A stretch of DNA of 64,000 nt from CBFHSF01 sp965658445 (GTDB lineage Bacteria; Bacteroidota; Bacteroidia; Flavobacteriales; Schleiferiaceae). The position numbers and the translations under genes are program-made. A model generated the notes under the pieces. It was not told the origin of the DNA and did not search any database. It was given only the letters and a program-made list of their open reading frames with translations. The stretch spans positions 62,001-126,000 of the forward strand of contig CBFHSF010000002.1 in the NCBI GenBank assembly GCA_965658445.1. Reading direction: 5' to 3'. This document shows positions 50,081 through 58,569 of the stretch, in pieces (the stretch's first letter is position 1; each line of letters starts with the position of its first letter).

Positions 50081-51001
50081 ATGATAGAGTCTTCCAAAAA
50101 AATCAAATACCACATCCTCTTTCCACTGATGGAAAAGACGTGGAACACCCTCTTTCCCAAGTCGGCCAAAACGCTTCCGGACACTCCCTTTATTTTCATT
50201 GTGGGATCGGGAAGAAACGGCTCTACTCTTTTGGCTTCCATTCTCAACCAACACCCTGAATTTTACTGTCCACCGGAACAGTACGCCTTGCCCTACGGGC
50301 ATATGAAATGGGTTTTTGACAGAGACACTTCGTGGAAAAAAAAGGCCCAAAAATGGGTTCGTCAATTGGCAAAAAACAATCAAAACTGGGACTTCACAGG
50401 AGAGGTTCAAAAACAAGTTTTGGATAGGATTTACCAACTCCCTGTGGACCGCCACAACATTGCCAACGCCTACGTAGAAACGCTAGAGACACTGGCAGAG
50501 ATTGCGGGAAAAAAACCAAAAGCATTTGGAGATCAGAGTCCGCTTTCTACCTTTTTCTCAGAATTGATGCTCAAAATGTACCCCAATGCGCGTTTTGTGT
50601 TTTTAACGAGAGACCCCAGAGACGTGGCCCTTTCATACAAAAAACTAGAAGGTCATCCCGCTCAGGACAGTGCGTATGCGGCTAAAAAATGGGTGGAGGC
50701 CAAGCGTCAATCAGAGGCTATTTCTAAAAGTGCTCCCTTTCTAAAAGTTCAATACGAAGACTTGGTAACACATCCCAAAGAGACCTTTTCAGAAATTGCG
50801 GAATTTGCTGGACTGTCCCCTTTTGAATTTTCATTTGACGGCTCCAATTCTTCTGCTGCAGGCACACAGACCTTGGCACATCACGGAAATCTATCCAAAC
50901 CCATTTCTGCCAAAAGCGTAGGTCAATGGAAAGAAAAGCTATCTCAAGAAGACATTCAAACGGTGGAGAGAATTACGGGAAAGTATATTGGTTTGATTTG
51001 A
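50081..51001 (+). CDS. PAPS-dependent sulfotransferase (type 1 of locus)
   Basis: A 306-aa cytosolic sulfotransferase. The 5'-phosphosulfate loop is PFIFIVGSGRNGSTLLASIL, and the 3'-phosphate site is RFVFLTRDPRDVALSYKK. KPKAFGDQSPLSTFF and FLKVQYEDLVTHPKETFSEI follow, the usual order for Sulfotransfer_3-like enzymes. It would move sulfate from PAPS to a glycan, lipid or small molecule. ATG 50081 is preferred to a GTG nine bases upstream. It is divergent from the LamG array and convergent with the GT4-flippase-sulfotransferase operon. Confidence 0.88.
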   Translation: MIESSKKIKYHILFPLMEKTWNTLFPKSAKTLPDTPFIFIVGSGRNGSTLLASILNQHPEFYCPPEQYALPYGHMKWVFDRDTSWKKKAQKWVRQLAKNNQNWDFTGEVQKQVLDRIYQLPVDRHNIANAYVETLETLAEIAGKKPKAFGDQSPLSTFFSELMLKMYPNARFVFLTRDPRDVALSYKKLEGHPAQDSAYAAKKWVEAKRQSEAISKSAPFLKVQYEDLVTHPKETFSEIAEFAGLSPFEFSFDGSNSSAAGTQTLAHHGNLSKPISAKSVGQWKEKLSQEDIQTVERITGKYIGLI

Positions 51002-51019
51002 TTCGCTTTTCTCAGTAGT

Positions 51020-52189
51020 CTAGCCAACCGTCTTGTAAACGTCCATGAATGACTTCACCACAGTTTCTGGAGTAAACCTATTCGCATTTTCACGATATAT
51101 TTTGGCTTTGTCCAATGGATTTTCATTCCACAAAAGAAGCGCGTTCACAAAGGCATCTTCAGTGTTTTCTACCACCCATCCCCATTGATCGGAGTGCATT
51201 ACTTCAGGAATAGCTCCTACTTTGCTTGCAATGACCGGAAGGCCGTTTTTAAGGGCCTCCGCAATAACCAAACTAAAGGTTTCTGTTATGGAAGCGTGCA
51301 TAAACAAGTCGTGTTCATGCATTAATTTAAAGAGTGATTCCTTGTTCAAAAAACCGGGAAAATTCGTAGACAAACCAAGTTCATCAGCGGCCTTTTTCAA
51401 TTTTTCTTGACCATCTCCACCGCCGGCAAGAGTAAGAACAACTTTTCTTCCTGATTCTAGAGAAAAACGCGCAATGGCCTTCATGGCAAGTTCCGGTCGC
51501 TTGGGATCCGATACCCTGTCCTTCCAATTGGCCACCATCAAAATGTTGACGGGATCCTCATTGGAAATTTTAGGTTCTAGTCCCTCTCTACCAATGACAT
51601 TGGGCGTAATGTAGATGGGAGTCTGCGGCATATCAATTCCTGAAAACATGGAGTTTTTCAGGAAATCAGAAACCGTGGTAATGGCTTTTGCACGAGCGTA
51701 AATGGACAGGGTTTTGGAGGACGAAAAACCAAACATCCGCCCTTTGAGGTGCTTTTGCGTTTTGGACCAATGCTCTGTAACCACGTGAGGAACGCCTTCA
51801 GATTCGGCAATAAAATCACCAAAATATCCCGCGGGCAAGGCCACATGGCTGTTGACCAAACGAGGGGAAGGCAATTCAGATAACGCCTTTTTGATAAAGC
51901 CCTTAAATAGAGACATAAGGGACCATGGGGCAGCATACCAAAGTTTGGGAGACACTCCAGAGAGGGTGATTTCTGTAGCTTCTAATGAGCCGTATTTTAC
52001 TTTTTGGGCTTTTGCTGATGGAAGCAGTCCCTTCCCGAACTGAATACTGATGACCTCTATTGGGACTCCACATTTTTTAAAGGCCTCCAAATGCTCCAAA
52101 ATAAAGATTCCTTGAGAAGGCTTATCCTCCTTTGGAAACCAATGGGTCACCATCCAAATGGGTTTTTCTGAGGCCTTGGTACTATTCAA
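51020..52189 (-). CDS. GT4-family glycosyltransferase
   Basis: A 389-aa GT-B glycosyltransferase: IWMVTHWFPKEDKPSQGIFI at the N-terminus, acceptor-side VTEHWSKTQKHLKGRMFGFS, donor side LTLAGGGDGQEKLKKAADEL and the GT4 EX7E block ASITETFSLVIAEALKNGLP followed by VIASKVGAIPEV. Start is TTG (complementary to 52187-52189); the next in-frame ATG at 52153 would remove the first beta strand, so TTG is kept. Its start overlaps the flippase stop by 8 bp, so the two are probably coupled. Confidence 0.88.
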   Translation of the reverse strand: MNSTKASEKPIWMVTHWFPKEDKPSQGIFILEHLEAFKKCGVPIEVISIQFGKGLLPSAKAQKVKYGSLEATEITLSGVSPKLWYAAPWSLMSLFKGFIKKALSELPSPRLVNSHVALPAGYFGDFIAESEGVPHVVTEHWSKTQKHLKGRMFGFSSSKTLSIYARAKAITTVSDFLKNSMFSGIDMPQTPIYITPNVIGREGLEPKISNEDPVNILMVANWKDRVSDPKRPELAMKAIARFSLESGRKVVLTLAGGGDGQEKLKKAADELGLSTNFPGFLNKESLFKLMHEHDLFMHASITETFSLVIAEALKNGLPVIASKVGAIPEVMHSDQWGWVVENTEDAFVNALLLWNENPLDKAKIYRENANRFTPETVVKSFMDVYKTVG

Positions 52190-53585
52190 AAGAAGCGAGT
52201 TTCGTTTTAATAAAATACCCTCCTGCCATCAATACCGAAATCCCCACAAGATTGGAAATCACCGGAAAGTCGTACAGTGAATAATCCACCTGAGGGAGGT
52301 AATACGCCGCGACAACGTAAAGGCCTACTCCCAACAAGGCCCAGAGATAATTTCTGGAAAGAGGATTCATCTTGTATTGATGTTGAAGGACTATGAGTTT
52401 TAATATTTCGTAAATAATCACTGAAAAAAGTGTGGCGACTGCCGCACCGCGAATCCCCATCTGCGGAATGAGCCAGGCATTGAGTCCAATACTCAAACCG
52501 ACCATAACCAATCCCAATACAAAATTGAGGCGATAGCTCTTAGAAATGATGAGAATCATGGCAGACGGGCCCGTGCCTCCCAACACAATTTGTCCCAGTC
52601 CAATGGCAAAAATCACCATGGGATCTATTTCATACGTATCCGGTAAAAATTGATTGATGGCTTGTGCGTTGATGGCAATTAAAAAAAACACCAAAGTGTT
52701 CACGAGCAACTGGACCTCAGCGCCACGTGTGTAGAGTCTCTTGAGTCTTTCCGTATCACCTTGAGCCCATGATTCCGAAATGTAGGGACGCAAACTGGTC
52801 ACCAAGGATTTGGAAGGTATACTGACTACGGACCCCACAAAAAAGGCAATGGAGTAAAAAGCCACCTGCGCATTGTCCAGATATTCTCCAATCATAATGA
52901 TGTCCAATCGAGATACCAAGACATCGAGAGAAACGGATAAGACAATAAACACTCCATAAACCCATTGAACAGAGTACTTAGAAACATCAAGAGAAAAGCT
53001 CAGTGGAGGAAGATCTTTTGCGGCGTAAATCATCATTAACACAGCGTGGAGAATGTACCCAATGGCCAGTAGCCACAGAAACTCGACCTCTGTCAAATCC
53101 AAAAAGAATTCTGCTAGCAAAACTGAGAGCAGAAGGATTCGCCTACCTACATTTTTTAAAAATATGGGATAGGTCGTCTTTTTGTGAATGTGAGAAACCG
53201 AGGCAAAAATCTCATAGAACAGCATACTCCCACCCAGTATGGCCAAAAAGGGCCACGAGTGGGTGATGCTTTCGCCTGCCACCAGTGAAAAAACCAAAAG
53301 TCCCACGCTCATCAGCCCTGCCAACCAAAGTCCCGAAGAGAGGAACTTGCCTCTGTCTTCTTCAGAAAATTGTGGAAAGTATTTGATTACCGACTGGGGA
53401 ATTCCCAAATGACCGAAGGCTGCAAAAAGTGTCGAATAGGCCAATAACAAATTGACCGAACCCATAAACTCAGGGTTGTCTGAGAAGATTCTCGGGAAGA
53501 GAATCATCGTATTTAAAGCGCCCAGCCCTACTCCTATGTAGGAGTTGATGGAATTCATAATGCCTTGCTTGGCCGCTTTACCCAT
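52182..53585 (-). CDS. Wzx-like polysaccharide flippase (MOP superfamily)
   Basis: A 467-aa membrane protein with about 12-14 hydrophobic helices, beginning AAKQGIMNSINSYIGVGLGA, with FGHLGIPQSVIKYFPQF and the central RLDIIMIGEYLDNAQVAFYS, typical of MOP/polysaccharide-transport flippases. It would move a lipid-linked glycan across the inner membrane. It is between a GT4 gene (8-bp overlap) and sulfotransferase 2 (12-bp gap), so the three act as one operon. Confidence 0.9.
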   Translation of the reverse strand: MGKAAKQGIMNSINSYIGVGLGALNTMILFPRIFSDNPEFMGSVNLLLAYSTLFAAFGHLGIPQSVIKYFPQFSEEDRGKFLSSGLWLAGLMSVGLLVFSLVAGESITHSWPFLAILGGSMLFYEIFASVSHIHKKTTYPIFLKNVGRRILLLSVLLAEFFLDLTEVEFLWLLAIGYILHAVLMMIYAAKDLPPLSFSLDVSKYSVQWVYGVFIVLSVSLDVLVSRLDIIMIGEYLDNAQVAFYSIAFFVGSVVSIPSKSLVTSLRPYISESWAQGDTERLKRLYTRGAEVQLLVNTLVFFLIAINAQAINQFLPDTYEIDPMVIFAIGLGQIVLGGTGPSAMILIISKSYRLNFVLGLVMVGLSIGLNAWLIPQMGIRGAAVATLFSVIIYEILKLIVLQHQYKMNPLSRNYLWALLGVGLYVVAAYYLPQVDYSLYDFPVISNLVGISVLMAGGYFIKTKLASFE

Positions 53586-53597
53586 TGTGTTTTTGGT

Positions 53598-54431
53598 TTA
53601 CCAGTACTTGATTTCTCTACCCAAGAACGCGAATAATTCTTTATTGGTGTCTTCGTAATAATTCGCAAGGTGTTTTGTGTAGTATTCTCCATCCGCTTCT
53701 GAAGCTTTGGGTTTGCCGCCACTGTTCATGGAAAGGTACATGGGCAAAAGGGTTTTTTGCACCCAATGAGGAATCATGGGCTGAATCTTTAATCCCCATT
53801 GATGAAGCCATTTTCTCTTGATCTTTACCGTCTCGTTGCGAACTGAAAAATCAAAATCCGAATAAAAACTTCCGTCCAATCCCAACTTCTCTGCAAGGGC
53901 ACCCATGTTCTTGGGCAAGTCTTCGAGCATTTCTTCTAGGATGACCACTTCCATTCTGTCCTCTCCCAAGGCGTCTTTCCACTTTTGTAGGTACTGAATG
54001 TACTTGCCGTGTTCCATAATTCCCGGCTCTTTAACATATTCCTCCAGAGAACCAGAAATTCTTTGGGTTCTAAACTTTTCAAAGAGATACTGGGATCGAA
54101 TGCGCTTGGCGGGATCTCTCAAAATAAAAACAACCTTGGGCTGGCTTTCCAATTGAGGAATCTGCTCCAAGGCCGTGTTAAAATAGATATAAGGTGCAGT
54201 AGCCTCAAAGGTGACTTCTGCATTTTGACAATGAGAAAAATGCTTAGAGTAAGCCTCCAAACCGTGCTCCTTAAAGTTGCTTTGGGTGTTGAATCGACTG
54301 ACCTCGTCCGCAAAGAAAAAGGTCTCTTTCTGCTTGCTCGCACAGGCTTGAGGGTGGGCTGCTAACCAAAAATACAGAGAACTCGTTCCGCATTTTGGGG
54401 CACCTGCTATGATAACATTTGGTAGTGGCAT
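53598..54431 (-). CDS. PAPS-dependent sulfotransferase (type 2 of locus)
   Basis: A 277-aa cytosolic sulfotransferase of the carbohydrate/heparan-like type. The 5'-phosphosulfate loop is NVIIAGAPKCGTSSLYFWLA at residues 5-24, then KQKETFFFADEVSRF; the 3'-phosphate site is KVVFILRDPAKRIRSQYLFE. The C-terminal half is charged (KIKRKWLHQWGLKIQPMIPH). Its motif set differs from sulfotransferase 1, implying a different acceptor. It heads an operon with the flippase and GT4 genes and has a TAAATTTG -7 element just upstream. Confidence 0.9.
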   Translation of the reverse strand: MPLPNVIIAGAPKCGTSSLYFWLAAHPQACASKQKETFFFADEVSRFNTQSNFKEHGLEAYSKHFSHCQNAEVTFEATAPYIYFNTALEQIPQLESQPKVVFILRDPAKRIRSQYLFEKFRTQRISGSLEEYVKEPGIMEHGKYIQYLQKWKDALGEDRMEVVILEEMLEDLPKNMGALAEKLGLDGSFYSDFDFSVRNETVKIKRKWLHQWGLKIQPMIPHWVQKTLLPMYLSMNSGGKPKASEADGEYYTKHLANYYEDTNKELFAFLGREIKYW

Positions 54432-54447
54432 ATAATTAATCGTTGAG

Positions 54448-54455
54448 CAAATTTA
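54448..54455 (-). promoter_or_regulatory. Candidate -7 element of sulfotransferase 2 operon
   Basis: TAAATTTG on the minus strand, about 17 bp before the ATG, matches TAnnTTTG. No -33 TTTG at the expected distance. Confidence 0.42.
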
Positions 54456-54505
54456 AATAAACAAATTCCTGCTATATTAGCCAACCGCATTTAATATTCC
54501 ACAAC

Positions 54506-56995
54506 ATGTTCAAGAACTCCAAAATTCTTCACTTCTTACTTCCCATAATCGGGTTGTTGATTGTAAACTTTATTTATTTCTACCCTGCCCTCCAAGGAAA
54601 AGTCTTAGAACAAGACGATATAAAATTGGGATATGCCAAGGGTAAAGAAATTAGAGATTACCGTGAAGACAAAGGAGAAGAACCTCTTTGGACAGACGCC
54701 ATGTTCAGCGGAATGCCCACTTTTCAGATTTCTACTCTGTATCCCAACAACTGGCTGAATCTCTTTCAGCAAACGGTGAGTTGGATCGGTGGAAAATCTT
54801 CTAGCGTTTACATCATTTTCTCTTTGATGTTTGGATTTTACTTAGCGCTTATTGCCATGAAGATAGATCCTTGGCTCGCCGCTGTAGGATCCATTGCTTT
54901 TGCCTTCTCGGCATTCTTTATTATATCCTATGGTGCTGGACACAATGCAAAGGTGAGAACCGCAGCCTACATTGCCCCAGTGGTCATGGGAGTTTTGATG
55001 GCCTATCGCGGGAAGCTCTTGGCCGGATTTTCTCTTACCGCCTTGTTTGTGGGAATGTCTATTTTTTCGAATCACTTTCAAATTACTTACTACCTAGCCA
55101 TTCTCATTGTGATTATTGGATTGGTTGAGTTGGTATATGCCGTAATTGAAAATACCCTAGCCAAATTCTTTAAAGCGTCTTTGGTTTTGCTGGCTGCCGC
55201 GCTAATCGGTATTGGACCCAACATTGGTAACTTGTGGTCTACCTATGAATACACCAAAGAAACCATGCGTGGAGGTTCTTCCGAACTCTCTGTAAAAAGC
55301 GAGTCCAAGGGAGGGTTGAGTTTTGAATATGCCATGAGTTGGAGTTACGGTTTATCAGAAACCTTTAACCTTATTTACCCTGACTTCTCAGGAGGTGGTT
55401 CTGCCCAATTGTACGAAGGAACCCAAACTCACGATCAGTACTTTAAAAATGTTGCGGGAAGTCTTCAGCAGCGAGGAACGCCCAAAAAATCAGCCGAAGA
55501 GCAAGCCAACAGATACATTGCTTCATGGTTCTACTGGGGAGATCAAGCCTTGGTAAACGGAGGTTACTACTTGGGTGCCGTAGTCTTCTTCTTCTTTGTG
55601 TTCTCACTCTTCGCCGTAAAAGGAAAGTTGAGAACCTGGATTGTTGCAGCGACCGTATTTTCTGTTTTATTGGCTTGGGGAAAAAATGCCGCTTGGCTCA
55701 ATGAGTTCCTCTTTGACTACTTGCCCATATACAGCAAATTTAGGGTGCCCTCTATGACCTTTGTGATTTTGTTCTTTACCGTTCCCTTCTTTGCCTTTTT
55801 GGGAATCAACAAGGTCTTTACCGGTGAGATTAACAAAGCAGACGCTTTGAATTACGGAAAGAAAGCCTTGGCCATCACGGGAGGTCTTTCGCTTGCCTTG
55901 GCATTGTTTGGAGGATACCTCTTTCCATTTGAAGGCCCAAACGATGCGCGCTTTGCCGAAATGGGAATTGACCTTGATCTCTTAGTGGACGACAGAATTT
56001 CTCTGATGAGAAAATCAGCCATTAAGACTTTGGTTTTCTGCGGGGCCGGATTCTTGTGGATTTGGGTCGTAGCCAATAAAAAATTAAAACCTGCCCTCGC
56101 CATTGCGGGGCTTGCCGTTATCATTGTTATTGACCAGTGGAACTTTGACAAGCAACACCTAAACGCTGATGACTTCTCAACTGCGAAAAATTACGAAGCG
56201 GCCTTTGCCCCTTCCGGAGCCGATCAGTTTATCCTAAAGGATCAAGACATTCACTACCGCGTTTGGAACACGACTGCTCCGTTAAAATCAGATAGCTACA
56301 CCTCATACCACCACAAGTCTATTGGAGGATATCACGGTGCAAAATTGATCAAGTACGAAGACTTGATTGATTACCAATTGTCCAAGCAAAACATGGCGTG
56401 TTTTGACATGCTCAACGCGAAGTGGTTTATTGTTGCAGACCAACAGGGACAATTGCAACCTTCTAACAACCCCGGTGCCTGTGGCGCTGCGTGGATTGTA
56501 AACGATATTATTCAGGTAGAAAATGCCGATGCAGAAATGGAAGCGTTGAATTCATTTGCTCCAAAGACTCAGGTCATTGTGGACAAGCGTTATGCAGAGT
56601 ACATGTCTGACGTTCCCGCGCGTTCTGCAGATTCTACTTCTACCATCGACATTACTTCTTATGACCCAAAACACATGGTGTATGAGGCAAACATTACCTC
56701 ACCCATTGCCATGGCTGTGTTCTCTGAAATCTATTACGAAGGAGGAGACAACGACTGGAAAGTAAAAATCGATGGAGAGCCCGTTGACCACATCCGCGTC
56801 AACTACCTCTTGAGAGGACTCAAGGTTCCGCAAGGAAAACACACCATTGAGTTCACCTTTGAGCCACGCTCCTACTACATGGGAGAAAGCATCTCTTTGG
56901 TATTCTCCATTCTATTGTTTGCCGCTTTGGGATTTGCGGCCTTTAGAGCCTACAAGGACAATGGAGGAACTCCCAATGAGGAGGATGCAGCGTAA
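54506..56995 (+). CDS. YfhO-like polytopic membrane protein (GT-C-like)
   Basis: An 829-aa inner-membrane protein with about a dozen hydrophobic helices. It begins ILHFLLPIIGLLIVNFIYFY and continues LEQDDIKLGYAKGKEIRDYR, DAMFSGMPTFQISTLYPNNW and FALMFGFYLALIA-like segments, then LIYPDFSGGGSAQLYEG and a large C-terminal soluble part (FSEIYYEGGDNDWKVKIDGE, YLLRGLKVPQGKHTIEFTFE). The architecture is that of Bacteroidetes YfhO-family proteins, thought to be related to lipid-linked sugar GT-C enzymes and to modify surface lipids or glycans. It lies between the sulfotransferase operon and a GT4-like gene, supporting a surface-glycan role. Confidence 0.88.
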   Translation: MFKNSKILHFLLPIIGLLIVNFIYFYPALQGKVLEQDDIKLGYAKGKEIRDYREDKGEEPLWTDAMFSGMPTFQISTLYPNNWLNLFQQTVSWIGGKSSSVYIIFSLMFGFYLALIAMKIDPWLAAVGSIAFAFSAFFIISYGAGHNAKVRTAAYIAPVVMGVLMAYRGKLLAGFSLTALFVGMSIFSNHFQITYYLAILIVIIGLVELVYAVIENTLAKFFKASLVLLAAALIGIGPNIGNLWSTYEYTKETMRGGSSELSVKSESKGGLSFEYAMSWSYGLSETFNLIYPDFSGGGSAQLYEGTQTHDQYFKNVAGSLQQRGTPKKSAEEQANRYIASWFYWGDQALVNGGYYLGAVVFFFFVFSLFAVKGKLRTWIVAATVFSVLLAWGKNAAWLNEFLFDYLPIYSKFRVPSMTFVILFFTVPFFAFLGINKVFTGEINKADALNYGKKALAITGGLSLALALFGGYLFPFEGPNDARFAEMGIDLDLLVDDRISLMRKSAIKTLVFCGAGFLWIWVVANKKLKPALAIAGLAVIIVIDQWNFDKQHLNADDFSTAKNYEAAFAPSGADQFILKDQDIHYRVWNTTAPLKSDSYTSYHHKSIGGYHGAKLIKYEDLIDYQLSKQNMACFDMLNAKWFIVADQQGQLQPSNNPGACGAAWIVNDIIQVENADAEMEALNSFAPKTQVIVDKRYAEYMSDVPARSADSTSTIDITSYDPKHMVYEANITSPIAMAVFSEIYYEGGDNDWKVKIDGEPVDHIRVNYLLRGLKVPQGKHTIEFTFEPRSYYMGESISLVFSILLFAALGFAAFRAYKDNGGTPNEEDAA

Positions 56996-57060
56996 GATTT
57001 GATTTGAGTATCAAACGCGAATTCAAGAATGAATAAAGAAAAAATACCTAGAGGGAAATT

Positions 57061-58356
57061 CTAGGATTTGGAAAGAGCCTTAGCCACTTGTTGGGTAAGG
57101 CTTTTTCTTTCGAACTGATCAACAGACTGAGAACCTTCAGGGACGTTGTCGATGGCGTTGACTAACCACTGGGTCATCCCTTCGGAATCGGAATAATCGA
57201 AAAACGTTCCAGCCTGGGTTTGAGAAATGATTTCGGCGGCATCACCGTCTACGGGGCCCACACCCAAAATGGGTCGTTTAGACCCTAGGTATTCAAAGAT
57301 TTTACCCGTCAGAATCCCCTTGTTGTTTTCCAAGTTGGGAATACCCAACAACAAAGCTTGAGATTGTTGCATGGCAACTACCGCCTCGGAATGAGGAACG
57401 TATCCTTTAAGAATGACTTCAACACCGGTTTCCTCTCTGAGTTGGATCAGGCGCTTTTCTGAAATTTCATCGCGACGTCCAATAAACTGTACGCGTACCT
57501 TCCGAGCTTGTTCTGGAGTTAAACTTTCAATGGCCAGGTAAAAACCATCCATGGAGTAATCCGCGGTAAACGTTCCCGTATAGCTAATCGTCCACTTGTC
57601 TTCGTAGACCTTGATGCTTCGATCAAAATCTGCCTCGTCATACCCATTGGGCAAAATCAAAAACTTGTCCTTAGAAATTGAAGTAGACTTCTCCGTAAAG
57701 AGTCTTACCAAATCTTGACTTACGGTAGATACCGCATCTGCTCGCTCCAATACTTTGCGCTCTAGTGAAGCGTCGTAGGCTCTTGCAAGACGCGTAGGAT
57801 AGAACAAATCGTAGTAGTAAATATCCGTCCAAGGGTCGCGCAAATCCGCCAACCACGTCACATTTCTCTTGGCTTTGATGGCAAGTCCAATCAATTGGGA
57901 AGAATGCGGAGGGCTCGTGGTAATCACATGCTGAATATCATAGGTGTCTATGAGTTTCAAGGCCTTCTTAATGGCGCGCTTGTTCCAAGCTTTTCTGGGA
58001 TCGGGAATAAAGAAATTGCCTCGAACAAACTTGGCTAGGCGTTGACGGGGGCCCGGCTTGTCGGATTCGTTGGCAAATCCACTAAAGGGCACCTCGCTTC
58101 TTCCTGAAGCCTTCTTATACAAACTGAAGAGCTCCTTGGTGGGTGCATGGTGAACCTCAATGGATTCCGTGTCTTTTAACAGGGTTTCATCTTGAACGGG
58201 ATAGGTGGCCGTATTGGGATCAACCGTTAGGACCACAGGCGTAAACCCGGCCTCTGGAAGGTATTTGGCAAACTTCAACCATCGTTGTACCCCAGGTCCA
58301 CCAGCAGGTGGCCAGTAATAGGTGATAATAAGTACACGTGGTTTTTGGGCCGTCAT
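57061..58356 (-). CDS. Glycosyltransferase (GT4-like) in carB-DUF4834 operon
   Basis: A 431-aa GT-B enzyme: RVLIITYYWPPAGGPGVQRW at the N-terminus (the glycine-rich acceptor loop of GT4-type enzymes), DPRKAWNKRAIKKALKLIDT, WTISYTGTFTADYSMDGFYL and QALLLGIPNLENNKGILTGK before FEYLGSKRPILGVGP. It lies 9 bp after the DUF4834 gene on the same strand, so it is transcribed with carB. Confidence 0.88.
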   Translation of the reverse strand: MTAQKPRVLIITYYWPPAGGPGVQRWLKFAKYLPEAGFTPVVLTVDPNTATYPVQDETLLKDTESIEVHHAPTKELFSLYKKASGRSEVPFSGFANESDKPGPRQRLAKFVRGNFFIPDPRKAWNKRAIKKALKLIDTYDIQHVITTSPPHSSQLIGLAIKAKRNVTWLADLRDPWTDIYYYDLFYPTRLARAYDASLERKVLERADAVSTVSQDLVRLFTEKSTSISKDKFLILPNGYDEADFDRSIKVYEDKWTISYTGTFTADYSMDGFYLAIESLTPEQARKVRVQFIGRRDEISEKRLIQLREETGVEVILKGYVPHSEAVVAMQQSQALLLGIPNLENNKGILTGKIFEYLGSKRPILGVGPVDGDAAEIISQTQAGTFFDYSDSEGMTQWLVNAIDNVPEGSQSVDQFERKSLTQQVAKALSKS

Positions 58357-58365
58357 GGAAGTGGG

Positions 58366-58569
58366 TTACTTGGAAGAGTCTTCAATCTCTTCAAATTCCA
58401 CGTATTCCCCAACTTCATCAGGGGTTTTGCTCTTGGCCTTCTTGCGATCGTAATTTACGGTCACCTCTGGCCCAGAAGACTTTAGCGGTTCTCCAGCTGC
58501 CGAAAACCTCGTGAGGTATCGATATGCAGCGAAGAGAACCACAAAACCTATTATTAATTTAAAAATCAT
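58366..58569 (-). CDS. DUF4834-like small single-pass membrane protein
   Basis: A 67-aa protein with one N-terminal TM (MIFKLIIGFVVLFAAYRYLT) and a short charged cytosolic tail (KKAKSKTPDEVGEYVEFEEI). This is the DUF4834 pattern of Bacteroidetes; function unknown. Its ATG overlaps the carB stop (TAATG), a mark of coupling, and the glycosyltransferase follows after 9 bp. Confidence 0.83.
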   Translation of the reverse strand: MIFKLIIGFVVLFAAYRYLTRFSAAGEPLKSSGPEVTVNYDRKKAKSKTPDEVGEYVEFEEIEDSSK

